This document shows, piece by piece, positions 1 to 12,064 of a stretch of DNA of 64,000 nt. Where the stretch lies: the NCBI GenBank assembly GCA_025738555.1, contig JAOVFP010000017.1, positions 3,100,001 to 3,164,000 on the forward strand. The letters run 5' to 3'. The stretch comes from Cyathus striatus (lineage: Eukaryota > Basidiomycota > Agaricomycetes > Agaricales > Nidulariaceae). A program made the position numbers and the translations under genes. How positions within the stretch are numbered: the first letter of the stretch is position 1; the number at the start of each line of letters is the position of its first letter. Below the pieces are notes generated by a model that was not told the origin of the DNA, did no database searches, and worked only from the letters and a program-made list of their open reading frames with translations.

Positions 1-300
1 GAAACCTTGCGAATCAGACGGGAGCCGTTTTTGGCTTAGGAAGTCTGTTGGACTCTAGTTGCTCTAATATAGGGGATCTTTCCACGATCATTGATATGCT
101 GTCTCCGCTTCTACCATCTTGAATAGAACCTGGTAGTAGTACGTCTTTTGTACGTTGTGTGATAAATCTCGACTACTTACTTTTCGTTGGAGCTTGTCTT
201 GTTTGTCAACTTCAAATTGAATCCGGGAAAATTTGAAGTCCTAAGATGCCATAAGCTTCAAGAAAAAATATATATAAATAACGCTTAGGCGGATTGTTTG

Positions 301-1291
301 CAAGAGGTGACAGATCCTCCGATCTTGGACATCTCTTCATGCCACGCGAGCGAGACAGCGGCTGCATCGGCGGTCAAAGACGCAAGCGAATACCACTTCG
401 GCACACCTCTTATCCGAAGTGCTGAATATCAGAATACTTAGTACTGTAAGTACCAAGCACTTGTAAGTTATCAATTATCTACTTTACACAATATGTAGCA
501 CATATGCATATGTACTAAGCATTATTCAAGTAAACTGGAAGAATATAGCAAGGGATGTAAATAATAAATTCTTGTTTAACGGACTATGTACAATGTATTT
601 GTGATCCGACATGTGATCCTGTTGCTGAGTGAAAATAACATGTTAGCATGAACCAAGCTTTACAGCTCTGATAAAATTAATAGTTATATACAATTTACTT
701 ATAAGTATATGTACCAGTACTTTCGTGCGTACGTGTTTTTAGTTTCTAGACAATATGTATTGTCATGTATGATGTATAGTGTTGATAGAGTGCGCCTATT
801 TATTGATACAAGCGCATGTCCTACGAGCGGCCACAGACAGGTATTAGTGATATGCATATCACTACTTCCGTACTTTTATGTTTGAAATTTCCAGAAAAAC
901 ATGATATGGTGCACTTGCTTGTCGATGTTCGTACCGGCTGTTGTAATTAAACTGTTGTGCTCATCTCATTCATGCTTTCTCAACGGCTTCAACGATCTCT
1001 ATACGGTCCACATTATCTTATATTTTTTGACGTCAACAAACATACTTAATTCAGCATATTTAACACTTAGAACATGGACCAGAGAATTTCCGAGTACAAT
1101 AACCTGCAGAACACAAGTAAGTACACAGGACATATTTCTTACTCGGAAGGTGCACTCCAACCAGCACTAGCCGACAGCTCTTTCGCGCGTGCCGTCCTGC
1201 CGAACATGGCACTAAACCTATTCTGTAGACCCCCCCCCACCCACTAGCTGACATCATAGACGTCCGGGATCGGAGGATCTGTCACCTCTTG
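301..1291. mobile_element. Non-autonomous TIR DNA transposon (MITE-like), 8-bp TSD
   Basis: Bases 301-330 and 1262-1291 are inverted repeats matching at 28 of 30 positions; the outer end reads CAAGAGGTGACAGATCCTCC. The element is flanked by a perfect direct repeat ATTGTTTG at 293-300 and 1292-1299. An 8-bp target duplication with short TIRs is typical of hAT or P-like elements. No transposase is encoded: the interior is AT-rich and the longest open frames (89 and 65 codons) show no recognisable domain. It is therefore a 991-bp non-autonomous element that needs an enzyme from elsewhere. The termini do not exactly fit the usual hAT start, so the superfamily is an inference. The intact duplication suggests a fairly recent insertion. 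Confidence 0.85.
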
Positions 1292-1299
1292 ATTGTTTG

Positions 1300-1810
1300 A
1301 GTGGCATACCTGTTTGCATACCTGAATTATTTAAGCTCAGCTTAAACTTTGCCTAAACTAGCTTTTGACTCGTACTAAGTATTTGCTCAGCGCTCAATGC
1401 TAAGTGCTAGTTGATTGAACTTGCTTGGAGCAACGCAGGACGGTGGAAAACCGTCACAGTCGCGTTGATGCTTTCAACTTCCATGTCAGACTTGACCACT
1501 TTTTGGTTATTTCAGTCATCTATCGACGGTTACGACTTACGACCCCGCTGGAGATGAATCGATGAAGCTTGAAGCTTGAAGCATGTTAAGGCTGGGCCAT
1601 CACGCATGAAACCTGGAGTGGGCGCCAGGATTGGTTATGCAAGCAGATTCCGATGGATTTGCGAAGGCTGCTGTCGGCTGACGGCCAGCAAGGTGAGGCT
1701 CTTCTGCGTGGCCCTATTCAAAATTCACCTTACTGATGCTCTTTTAGGAGCTCCATAATGTCGAGACCCCCCACGCTGTACGATGGCTTAAGCCACATCG
1801 AAGTCTCGTG
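1300..1810. other. Intergenic, no gene recognised
   Basis: Short open frames occur, for example 1576-1758, but none has a recognisable domain, and there is no clear promoter or repeat. Nothing can be supported here. Confidence 0.5.
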
Positions 1811-2165
1811 CATTCGGCTGCACAGAGTCGAGCTTAACCTTACCGGTCACCGGTCACTCTCTTGCTCACACGCCAACGTCTATCGGTCATGCTGGTTTCT
1901 TTCGTGGATGGTTTTATCATTGTCTCCTCGTTCATTCGGCTGCACAGAGTCGAGTTTAATCTCACCGCTGCTCACACCCCACCATCTATCGGTTATGTTG
2001 GTTTCTTTTGTGGATGCGTTTATCGTTGTCTCCTCGTGCATTAGCTGCACAGAGTTGAGCGCAACCTCACCTGTGTCGCTCTCGTGTCAACCGCTGCTCA
2101 AACCCCACCGGCTACCAGACATTGGTTTCTATCGTACATCTGGCTGCACAGAGCTGAGCCGAACC
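1811..2165 (+). repeat. Degenerate tandem repeat, about 100-120 bp period
   Basis: The core CTGCACAGAGTCGAG, usually preceded by CATTCGG or a variant, recurs starting near 1811, 1933, 2039 and 2137, giving intervals of 122, 106 and 98 bp. Between cores there are shared segments such as CTCACACnCCA, TATCGGT and TTGGTTTCTTTCGTGGATG. A 194-codon frame at 1758-2342 runs through the array, but its composition follows the repeat and it resembles no family, so I treat it as non-coding. Confidence 0.65.
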
Positions 2166-2637
2166 CCGTCCAAGTCACCCTCGTATCAACTTTCGATCGG
2201 TGTCCTTGGGGCTGCATTGTGTGTCTTACGAGTCTTCATTAAGCGTGTCAAGAACATATGCATATATATATCCTTGAGCTCTGGCTATATGGAAATGACA
2301 TTCTTTGGTCGCTGGCCTGTGTCCCGCACACTAAGGACATGAAGCTCGGCGATGACACGACCTCGAGAAAATTGCCGCCGACACCCTAAGCGTTAAACGT
2401 AACATTTGACATTGTGTTTGCTATGTCTTCCTCCGCTCCGTTGCAAAAAATGTCACTTGTAGCTATACCTTCGAGAATCATGCTCAAGATTCCCGCCCCT
2501 GGTGTGTACCGTGTTTGTTTTATGTCGTTCGAACATCTAACGAACAAGCTTCTACAGCTCACACAGACAACAGCCCTCATTCACTCTTACCAAGACACCA
2601 TAACCAACCTAACAAGCTAACGTAGAAATCCTCGACG
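2166..2637. other. Intergenic, no gene recognised
   Basis: This is the space between the tandem repeat and the kinesin relic. No domain-bearing frame is seen. Just downstream, at about 2697-2730, there is a small CGTTCATCGTTCA-type simple repeat. Confidence 0.45.
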
Positions 2638-5090
2638 ATGCCAGCGATCCCCGGCACTCTACTAAACGACAAAACCTCCAACTCTGAATACCAGGCTCAT
2701 CGTTCATCGTTCACCGTTCATCGTACATCACACCCAAGCACCCCATCTCTATTTCAAGCATCTCCAGCGTCAGCGACCTCTCCAATCGCCTCTCCCGCAC
2801 CCATAGCAGGAGCAGCCTCCTCAATACCACTCACAATAAGTACAAAGTCTCCCTATCCGTCGAATCGCGCAAGACCGTCAAATCTAACCTCTCCACGTCC
2901 AAAGGTCTCCCTCCTGTACCTGGTACGCCAGCTAAGGGTGGGAGCGTGAGTCGACCTAGGACACCAGTGTCCCCGAGGAAGTGAGGGAGAACCTGAGCTT
3001 GTTGCCTGCGACGAGCGAGATGGACGTGAGTAATGTCGATCCTGAGCAGGTGCTGGTGGACTATCAGACTGTTGAGCCTGAGGATGTGTTGTTTGATGCT
3101 GAGGATCATCTCGTTGAGGCGGATAAGGCTGATGATAAGGTTGGTTTCCGTTTGGTTCGTTACTCCTCTTTCCTTCATTTTTGTTGCTGACGATTGGATG
3201 ATAGTGTGCGCCCATCGGGCAACCCAGCGCATGGTCCCCAAGTACTAATGAGATCTCTCTCTTGCCTGCGTACCACAAACATACCACCCTCGCGCTCACA
3301 TTCACATTCGACTCCATCCTCACCGGGTCGGAAAACAAACCTATATACATCGCCACCTCGCGCAAACACGTACGCGCTGCAATGGAGGGGTACAACACAG
3401 TCGTCTTTGCGTACGGACAAACCGCCTCAGGAAAGACGTACACACTCACAGGAGACGAAAACGAGCCAGGTATCATACCCCGCGCTACAAGAGACATCTT
3501 GTCATTCATCAGCAACACGCCTGAGAGGGAATACCTCCTCCGCTGCTCGTACCTAGAAATCTACAACGAAACGATCATCGACCTGCTTACTCCTCCCTTG
3601 TTGGCCTCGGCGAATCCGGTACAGATTCAAGGGACAGGGAACGATATAGGAGATTGTTACGAGTCTGGCGGGTGTAAATGGTGTTTTGAAGAGGGGGGAG
3701 GGGAATAGGAGAACTGCGAGTACAGATTGGAATGAGGGGAGTAGTCGGAGTCAGTGATTTCCGGGTTGTTATTGAGAGGAGGGAGAGGGGAGAGGAGGAG
3801 AGGCCTGTTACGCCTGTCCCGCCTAGTGCCACAATGGGAGGCAGACTGCCGGGCTTGATGGGACGAGGTTGCAGGCTAGAGGTGGGAGGAGTGTGAGGAC
3901 GTCAATTTTGGTTTGTCTTTCTGCTTTATGGTATGGGGTAATGGCTGACGTGGTGGAGCGTAGAGTATTATTGATCTTGCGGGGTCAGAGAAGGCTACGT
4001 CCAATAAGGAACGGACGAGGGAGGGGAAGTATATGAATACTAGGTTCGTTGTTGGTTTTGTGGTTGGTTGTAAGATGCTGACGAGGTATAGTTTGTTGAT
4101 ACCAGGAACTGTAATTGGAACGTTGGCGGAGAATGCTGCTCGGGGGAAGACGTACGTTCGTCCTCGCAAATTATCGCTGTGTTTGCTGATGGATTGAATG
4201 TAGGGATCACGTACCATACCGCAACTTGAAGCTTACGCACATTCTGCAACCTTCCTTGTCCGGTAACGCACGCATAAGTGTGATCCGTACAATCAACCCC
4301 GACCCCTCAGCCGTCACCGAGAGCACGAGCACGCTGTTGTTCGCTAAGAGGGTCAAAGGAGTCCACGTACGTTTTACTTTCTTCATTTGCTAGGGAGCGG
4401 TTTCTAACTCGACTCCGTAGCTCAATGCACAGAAGAAAGAGATCGTTGATACAGATGCGCTCATTGAGCGGTATAGGAAGGAGATTGAGGATCTCAAACG
4501 TAGGCTTGTGGAGCGTGAACCTGATGCTCCTGTTCGGAATCGTCAGCTGTTGGTTCGTGAAGTACGTCTTTCCTTGCATACCGTTGTCTACTTCGTTGAT
4601 ACGATATACCGTAGCAAATTGACGAAACGAAGGCGATGGGCGATCTCAATGGGCGCATTAAGCAGCTTACGAAGCTCATTCTGACGAGTCAAACAGCGGA
4701 TGATGCTAAGAGTGACGATTCGAGACCTGCTAGTCCTACTAAGGTCGACTTTGATATGTCCCCGTATCAGGTTTGTCTTTCCCTTGGTCGTGTTGTGCAT
4801 TTGCTTATGATGATAGCTTCAACAAGAGCTTCTTGCTGCCCGCACGCGGATGGAGTCTCAAGCCAACCAGCTTCTGTCGCTTGAAGCTGCGCTGACTGCT
4901 CGTCCGCCCCTTCTGCCTACTGCCTCTGAAAGCGATAAAGATAAGCTTATCGCTGAGTAGGGAAAGACGATCCGGGAGCTAGAGATTGTCGTAAGAGGGT
5001 ACGAGGAGAACCTGGGCGAACCGCTGCAGAAGTATCCGCTGTCTACAAGAAAGTTTCACATAAGGCGTCTTTATGATATTCTTCAGTTGT
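2638..5090 (+). pseudogene. Decayed kinesin-7 (Kip2/CENP-E type) motor gene
   Basis: The motor core is clear: a TFTFDSILTGSENKPIY block, then the P-loop GQTASGKT (about 3415-3438), GIIPRA, YLEIYNETIIDLL, IDLAGSE (about 3970-3990) and the LLFAKRVKGVH neck (about 4336-4370). A Ser/Pro-rich N-terminus precedes it and coiled-coil-like pieces follow (ERYRKEIEDLKRRL, LNGRIKQLTKLI). Kinesin-7/Kip2 motors are plus-end directed and regulate cytoplasmic microtubules. The frame is broken several times. Near 3150 the VRVRP block is disrupted, the region after 3610 changes frame, the switch-I SSRSH motif reads SSRSQ then stop (tga 3755-3757), and a tag at 4958-4960 interrupts the coiled coil. The C-terminus stops near 5090. 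The lesions are too many and too central for mis-spliced introns alone, so it is most likely dead. Confidence 0.8.
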
Positions 5091-5263
5091 CGATTCAGCG
5101 ACACGATCTTCCTCGGGCAGGGCGTGCTTGGGCAATTTTAGTTCGATGTACTGAAATACCCTCCTCCCTGATGTGCACTACAGGGCTCTGTTTACTAAAC
5201 GATTCGGTCTGTTTCGATACATCTAATTCTTCTCGAACTATACAATATCTACGTATGATAAAT

Positions 5264-7923
5264 TCAACTGCTACCAGACTCTATGTCCTCTTCCGAGTCA
5301 GACGCCATGTTAATTGTGGGCATTTCATCCTCATCGTCGTTTTCACTATCATCGTTGCTTAGAGGAATTAACGTGGTTCCTGGTAATTGTTGAGTGGACG
5401 ATTGTTGAGGATATATATTTTGCGAAAGAGGTGTTTTGTGGCCTGTGTTGTCCGATCCAGGTTGTTTTATAGGCATAGCAACTGGTGTAATCTTTGAACC
5501 TACTGCAACTGCACTATCATGTTGAGTTGCAGATGCAACAGGTGGATTTTCTGGCGTTGGTGCTGATTGTCCTAACGAGGGTATTAACAAAGTAGGAGCT
5601 CTGGGATTTTCATCGTCCCTCATCGCATCCTCCGATGTGTGCTGCAGTGCCTCTAGGCCTAACGTCTTTCGAATTCTCTCCTCCTCTTGAGACTCTTCTG
5701 ATATATACAATGACAAAGCCTCGACGGTGGGCATCGAACGAAGGAGGGGCGGTACTCGAGGGTGCAATATAAGATCGAACATGCGCTGTAAAAGGTGTCA
5801 ATTTTGAATATAACGGGAAATTACAATTCTGAGCCTGTACCTCTTCGTAACTATCATTGGTGATGGTTTCGAGAACAAGAGGAAGGCTCTTGCTTAGCAC
5901 ACCAGAAGTACCGCATGCAATGGTGATTGCCAAACTTCGCAGTTTATTATGCACCTGAGGAAAGAGGCCACTATCGGGAGATAGTAATGTAGGTGCTATT
6001 TGTGGAAGGGATAAGTTCAGCGAAAGGATTGTTCTTGAACATATCGATAAAATTGCAGGTGGTAGATCCTCATTTCGGAGCAAATGATGTACCACTAGTA
6101 TCAATATTAGTGGACAGTCCCAAATAATTACCCAAGCGTACCAGTCAAGGCTGCGAGCAGCGCCTTCCCTTCGTCTTCAGTGGGACACATGACTTCTTTC
6201 GTTACACTAAAAACTTCATCTCCTTCATAATTCCGCGCTCGCTTCTTGCTTTTCTTGCCTTTCCCAGAAGTTATTTCATTAGATGAGCCACTTAGTGATG
6301 ATTGCGACGACAATAGCCGTGCTGATATAAAGGATATCACTGCCGTGGCAACGCGGTTCAATATTAAGGGGGAACCGGCGGAGGGGCTGAACTTCAGAAG
6401 CGAGTCAAGAGCTCCGAACAATACCACAAGAAGGGCCCTAGATATTGTGAGATATCAATGCACCATAGAGATGTTAGGTACTCACGATGTAGGCTTCCCT
6501 TCCAAACATTGAGATATGATGGTTAGGAGTCGAGCAGCGTGTGGCCTCAGGTGAGACCTTGCACTGAAACGAAGTAAGCGATAGCAGTACTTTCTTTCAG
6601 GTTAGAGCTTACGGTACCTGAACGTGATAGCGTGCAGCAACTGAGAGCCATATTTCGTGATTGAGGGAATCGCTGTCATCTCCATGGAGCGTACAATTGG
6701 GTCGACAAATCCATCTACCTAAAGAGGGGATGTCAAGCATAATCACTAATAATTGGATAGTGCACTAACCTGCGCTTCTGCATTCGCTGTGAGAAGAGCG
6801 GACGCAAACTGGACGATGCTTCCAAGAGGTAGTTGAACATGCCTGTGAGTGATAGCCCTGCAAATACGGTCGTCAGTACATGCATAATCTAGCATAAAAC
6901 ATTCGATCTACTTCAAAAAATCACACAGGATAACGATACTACATCGGAGACGTTCGAGATTAAGCGGAACAGAAATGCTGGGATCTTCGTGTGAATTTTG
7001 CTCTCGAGAATTATGAAAATCTGGACTTTATCAAATAAGTACGTTATACAGGAAAGATGAATAGGAAATGGAATATAACCTGAAGAAGGGAAGGTGGTTC
7101 TTAATGCTAAGAAGCTATTCCAACCGAAATTCAAGGTCTCGTCAAAGGAATTCCTCCAGAGGCCGCTAGCTCCAACCTTTCCCCCGGTAAAATGTAAAAC
7201 ACAATACAGAGCGGAGCAAGCTTCAACTAACGACCTTTGCGATGTACCAGACGTATTTCCATTGAGGTGAAGTAAGGCCAGCTTTGATAAAGCGGAATGA
7301 GACGCGCGGTGTGCGGCAGGATAAACAGGAACCAGCCGGTGGAGGGTCCATATGCATTCTAACTTCGACGAACGTCAGTAAGTCAAAATTTAAGGGCAGG
7401 AATATCATACCTTTACTTCCAGCTCAGGAGTGTTTTGAGCGGTTTGGATCAGAGATGCGATGAATTTAGGAACATTCGGGTTTGAAACTTGTCTTTGAAA
7501 CTCGGACATATCGGTTAAAGACGTAAATATTATTCGCGCAAGTCGAATTGCAGCTTTTATCACAGGTGTCTGCTCATTTTTCTATAAAATAAAAACTAGA
7601 TAAGACTGCAAAGAATGAAGAGTGAGAAAACGAACCGAGAGTAAAGGGAGCGCAACTCCTAGCCAACTTTGGCCAAACTCAATCATAATGCTCCGAGAGC
7701 ACACAGAGGTTTTATGTGCAATGCATAAGCCTGCCCAGCGAGCGCATGGTTCTTTGGAATGTAACAAAGAATTGACTCTTGTGGTCCACTTTGCGAGGTG
7801 AGGGGAGGGAAAAAAGGACTGAGTTGTAAGGGAGTTGAGAACAAATGGCAAGTTTTGAGCAGCAGAAATGTCTGAAGCAAGCTGTATTTGAAGCAAGAGC
7901 TTTAGAAGGTGTCCATCTTCCAT
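5264..7923 (-). CDS. RIX1: Pre-rRNA-processing protein RIX1 (IPI2/PELP1 family)
   Basis: Rix1 with Ipi1 and Ipi3 forms the nucleolar/nucleoplasmic complex that works with the Rea1 ATPase in ITS2 processing and pre-60S maturation. The first exon starts MEDGHLLKLLLQIQLAS at 7923 and contains KWTTRVNSLLHSKEPCARWAGLCIAHKT, the N-terminal Rix1 helical-repeat signature. The second exon (7581 downward) has TPVIKAAIRLARIIFTS. Further exons give LNFGWNSFLALRTTFPSS (about 7080-7134), a GKGKKSKKRAR basic patch (about 6250) and an acidic tail DDSENDDEDEM (about 5330), as expected for a nuclear Rix1. About eight or nine introns of 50-70 nt are inferred; not every junction was resolved. The upstream frame extends 15 codons to 7968, but those codons lie in palindromic DNA, so the family-like Met at 7923 is preferred. 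Confidence 0.85.
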
Positions 7924-7928
7924 AATGG

Positions 7929-8059
7929 CGATATGAATATGTTTGCAAGGGAGCGTTCTCAATCTCAAAAACTTAGCCGATACAATCTGATCCCGCCTAT
8001 GGCTTCAATACCAAATATGTAGCTATAGGCGGGATTCCCTTGCAAACATATTCATATCG
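7929..8059. repeat. Palindrome centre upstream of RIX1
   Basis: Bases 7929-7952 are repeated as an exact reverse complement at 8036-8059, and 7990-8000 as 8025-8035. The right arm lacks the 37 bases 7953-7989 but is otherwise continuous, leaving a 24-nt loop (8001-8024). Together with the inverted copy at 9718-9883, this shows that the RIX1 5' end was once duplicated in inverted orientation. Confidence 0.9.
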
Positions 8060-9717
8060 GGGAGTCCCCTTTCCCCCTTTACAACTCCGAATTAATACAC
8101 CTCGCACGAGACGCCAAACTCGCCCTTCTCTTTATAGATGACTGCGCTGTTTTGGTGGTGGGGGCTTCCTTCACGGAGACACATGCCACGGGCTCGCAAC
8201 CACAATTGCGAGTTCGGCATCCCTAAATTCCAACTCGTTGACCTCACCCCCCGCCGCACTCCTCCTCCTAACCTTAGCTACGACCCTTTCAACACCCCAT
8301 CTCCACTTACCCAACTGGCCCGAGTGCACCGCCAAGCTGCACTTCTCATCACTGGAGCAATGCGCTCCTCCCCTACTGACCTCACGCTTCTCCTAGCCAA
8401 CCTCCCCCCTTCCACGTCCTCCTCGCCCACCTACAATTCCGGGCAGCTACACGCCTCGCTACCCTACCCCGATCACACCCCCTCTTCTCCCATGTTCGCT
8501 CAGCAGCAAACCGCTTTTTCAAACACCACCGCTCCCCTCTCCACTTCCTTTTCCACCACTACAACATAGACCCATCCTCCACTGAAGACATTACACCTGC
8601 TTGCCGATATCCCTATTGGACCCCCCCCCCCTTCTCCATCACAGTAGATAGCAACCCCGAAGAAGCAATTCTCCGGGACTCTTCTGATTCATCTGACATA
8701 GTTATATATACTGACGGCTCTGGCCTAAATGATTACATAGGTGCCTCAGCAGTACTTTACCGCAACGGGCATTTCATCAAAGGGCTCCGATACTGTCTTG
8801 GACCGGCGTCCCTCTTCACGGTCTATAACGCGGAATCCACTGGATTTATCTTGGGGATTCACCTCCTCAAGACCCTCAGAATCGGCAACTACAGAACTGT
8901 CTCCTTCGTGGCCGACAATCAGGCCTCCCTCTCAGTAGCAAACAGCACGTACTCCCAATCTGGCCATGTTATCACAGACAACTTCCTAGACCTCCTGGAA
9001 GGGCTCCTGAAACGCATCCCCCTCGCCTCCAATCTCAGCATTGACATTCGTTGAATCCCGGGCCACATGGGGGTCCCAGGCAACGAACGCGCCGATACGG
9101 AAGCCAAGCTAGCCATTGCGGAAGGCTCCAGCGCCCCCTACCTCCCGCGCTGCCTGCACAAAACCCTCCCTGCCAACATATCCGCCATGCGCGCTCACCA
9201 CCACGCCCAACTCAATAGTCTCATCTCCACCATGTGGCAAGCATCACCCCGATTTCACCGCATAAATCGTATAATCCCCACCAGGCAGTCAAACATCTCC
9301 GCAACACTCCCCCCACCCTACCTCGCAAACTCTCCACAGCACTAGTATACCTCATTACAGGCCACTGCCCCCTACGCCAACGCTTGCACCGCATCGGCAA
9401 GGTTGACTCCCCCTTCTGCACAACCTGCCACCGCAAACCTGAGACAGTCGATCACTTCCTCTTCCACTGCCGATTCTACAACGATGCCAGACTCATCCTC
9501 GCACGACGGTGTAAAACACCCGCGCGCCGCCTCACACTCCACACTCTACTCCAGACACCCAACCGAATTGCCGCCCTACTCCGCTACATTAACGACACCG
9601 CCCACTTCCGCCACACTTTGGGAACTTTACCAGAGTGGGACCCGCCCCAAGACTGAACTCTCCACCAGCCCATAGCCGCCTCGATGAAATGCCCACCCCC
9701 ACGACGTAGATAGCTTA
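8060..9717 (+). mobile_element. 3' fragment of a LINE (Tad1/I-like) with RNase H, decayed
   Basis: 8110-8570 corresponds to the end of a reverse transcriptase ORF (KFQLVDLT, then VHRQAALLITGAMRSSPTDL). 8690-9130 is an RNase H type I domain: IVIYTDGSG, YNAES, FVADNQAS and HMGVPGNERAD supply the D-E-D-D acidic set. 9400-9480 is a C-terminal zinc knuckle (FCTTC ... HFLFHC), as in I/Tad-type LINEs. The coding sequence is shifted between frames, and a TGG to TGA change at 9053-9055 interrupts the RWIPGH motif. The 5' half (endonuclease, catalytic reverse transcriptase) is missing and no poly(A) or target duplication is seen. The fragment sits inside the right arm of the RIX1 palindrome. Confidence 0.85.
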
Positions 9718-9883
9718 CCTTTACTCTCGGTTCGTTTTCTCACTCTTCATTCTTTGCAGTCTTATCTAGTTTTTATTTTATAGAAAAATGAGCAGACACC
9801 TGTGATGAAAGCTGCAATTCGACTTGCACGAATAATATTTACGTCTTTAACTGATATGTCCGAGTTTCAAAGACAATTTTCAA
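9718..9883 (+). pseudogene. Inverted partial copy of RIX1 exon 1 end, intron 1 and exon 2
   Basis: This stretch is the reverse complement of about 7485-7648. It contains the end of exon 1, the whole 54-nt intron and the beginning of exon 2 (NEQTPVMKAAIRLARI). Within the roughly 80 exon-2 bases compared there are three differences, all transitions. Retention of the intron shows a DNA-level rather than RNA-mediated duplication. Confidence 0.9.
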
Positions 9884-10134
9884 ATGAATCCGTGCGCAGT
9901 ACCTTCCGAGGAATAGAAGTGTTCATCCCCCGTCTTCGTGTGTGACAATTTGCACTCATGTTGTCTCGAGAAGTTTCCATTTTACACGGTCTTGCATCAC
10001 AAGGACATTATTACTGCCTCCATACCGTATTATGCAGATTCCGAAATGTAATCATTTAGTCAGCGCAATCGTCTACTCAAATATGCTGTGAGCCTCCGCG
10101 CTGAATCCGACTTTACGAGTTCCTTACTGTCAAC

Positions 10135-12064
10135 ATGGTGCGTTGGACTTACGTTTTAACTGTCTTCATTTTCGCGTCTTTGGTCAATGGTCAAGGATCT
10201 GGCTTAACCGTGCACACTCAAGAAGGCGATGTGACTGGTACCCTCATACTTCCAACGGTTCGTCGTTTTCTAGGCATCCCGTTCGCAACGTCCAATCGCT
10301 GGCAAGCCCCTCAACCTGCTCCAAAACGAAGCACAGTTTTCAAAGCCACGCAATTTGGAAATTCTTGTCTGCAGAGTCTGCCACCTGATACGATTGGGTA
10401 TCTGGAGCTCACAGGACAACGTGGACTAGATGTAGCTGAATCCGAGGATTGCTTGACTCTCAATATTTGGTCTCCTGCTGTAGGGAGGAAGCAAAACACA
10501 GCAATCTTGGTTTGGATATATGGTGGTGGATTTTCTTTCGGGACGGTGGGAATCACAACTTTTTATCGATATACTTATGTTATTAATAGCGATTCGCCTC
10601 TTTCAAGAGTAATCTCGCTGTTTATCAGGGCGAAACTATGATACGAGACAACGATGATATTACGCTTGTCACCTTCAATTATCGTTTGAACATCTTCGGT
10701 CAACCGGGTGCACCTCAATTAGCTAACAGCACTCAACCACAAAACTTTGGGCTTCTTGATATCGATGCTGCTATACAATGGATACATGCCAATATCGAGA
10801 GTTTCGGAGGAGATCCAAATAGGATAACTATTTTTGGACAAAGCGCGGGAAGTCTTGCTGCAGATGTGTATGCTTTCTCCCATCCTAACGATACTATCGT
10901 TAAAGGTGCGTCATATGCACCACCAACTTTCGCAGGAAATTAACACTCTCAAGGTATCATCGAGCAGTCAGGAACGTAAGTCAAACAAGTAAATCTTTTT
11001 TGGGCCAAGTATGTACGCAAATAACTCCCAGGATCTCTGGCGGTCCAAGCTTCGAAAATACCATTCCGTCAAATGGATCCACTTGGACTACGGTTGCAAC
11101 ATCAGTCGGGTGTGGCCCAAGTAACCATAATTTATAGTGGAACGTCGCACGTTACTGATCATCTTCATCTAGCTCCTAACTCCGCGCAGTTTGACTGCAT
11201 GAAGTCAACTCCCGCTCGCGTTCTGGGAGATGCAATCCTTAGTACCGGCTCATCTTTCATGCCTTTGATCGTCGATGGTAAACCACACCCCCCCCCAAGT
11301 ACGATTCTGTTATTAATAACAATATTGAAGAGATTACATTCTTCTCAGACCCAGACAAACGCTCCGCAGATGGAAATTTCCTCCGAGTTCCAATGCTCGG
11401 AGGGTCGACATTGAATGAAATGGACGTTTTCCTTGTTGCCCAGCAACTTGTAGCGAAAGGGCTCACCGTTCCAGTTATTACCGAAATAGTATCCGATGCT
11501 ACCACTCAAGTAAGTCTGCTTAAATACTTGTCAGTGCCACAATCATAATACTCATCACAACCATGTAGATGGTACTTACTTGTCCTGCTGGTGGTGCTGC
11601 CATAACTCGCAACAATTTTGACGTTCCAACATGGCGATATCAATACCAAGGTTGCTTCCGAACTTATCAACATTGGACCATGCTGACAAAATGATTTAGC
11701 AATCTTCCCCGACTTGTCTACTCGACCTGACCTTCGCTGTTACCATGCTTCAGAGATTCCGATGGTGTTCGGCACATTTACTGCACCATTCCCCAATATT
11801 TCTTCGACTCCGGAGGAAGTCGCACTGTCAAAGTATATCCAGTCAGCTTGGGTCGCCTTTGCGCGCGATCCTCAAAAAGGTCTACTGGAATTTGGTTGGC
11901 CTATGTACAATCCCAATACTACAAGCCTCGTGGAAATAGGGAATCCTGCTAATGTAACAGGCGCTGTCTTTGGCTCAGGGAGCTTGTTGGACACTAGCTG
12001 TTCAGACATGGAAATGTTATCCTCTGTGGCCGGAATGCTGTCAGGTTTACTCCCTGGAAAATAA
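10135..12064 (+). CDS. Secreted type-B carboxylesterase/lipase CE1 (canonical oxyanion loop)
   Basis: An alpha/beta-hydrolase that cleaves carboxylic esters. It starts with a signal peptide (MVRWTYVLTVFIFASLVNG). Family marks are FLGIPFA, EDCLTLNIWSP (signature 2), the oxyanion loop YGGGFSFGT, the nucleophile elbow FGGDPNRITIFGQSAGS with catalytic Ser, the acidic residue near GGSTLNEMDVF, and the catalytic His in CYHASEIP. Introns of 47-75 nt can be placed by comparison with the paralogues; the first is 10546-10607 and others split VK|G, SG|T, the GCGP stretch, VDG|E, TQ|M and YQ|G. The joined frame appears open, with about 540 residues and a stop at 12062-12064. It is the most diverged of four tandem genes and the only one with the standard GGG oxyanion sequence. 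Confidence 0.88.

Noticed and set aside
1758..2342. 194-codon frame over the tandem repeat
   Set aside because: Sequence follows the repeat periodicity and has no recognisable protein features.
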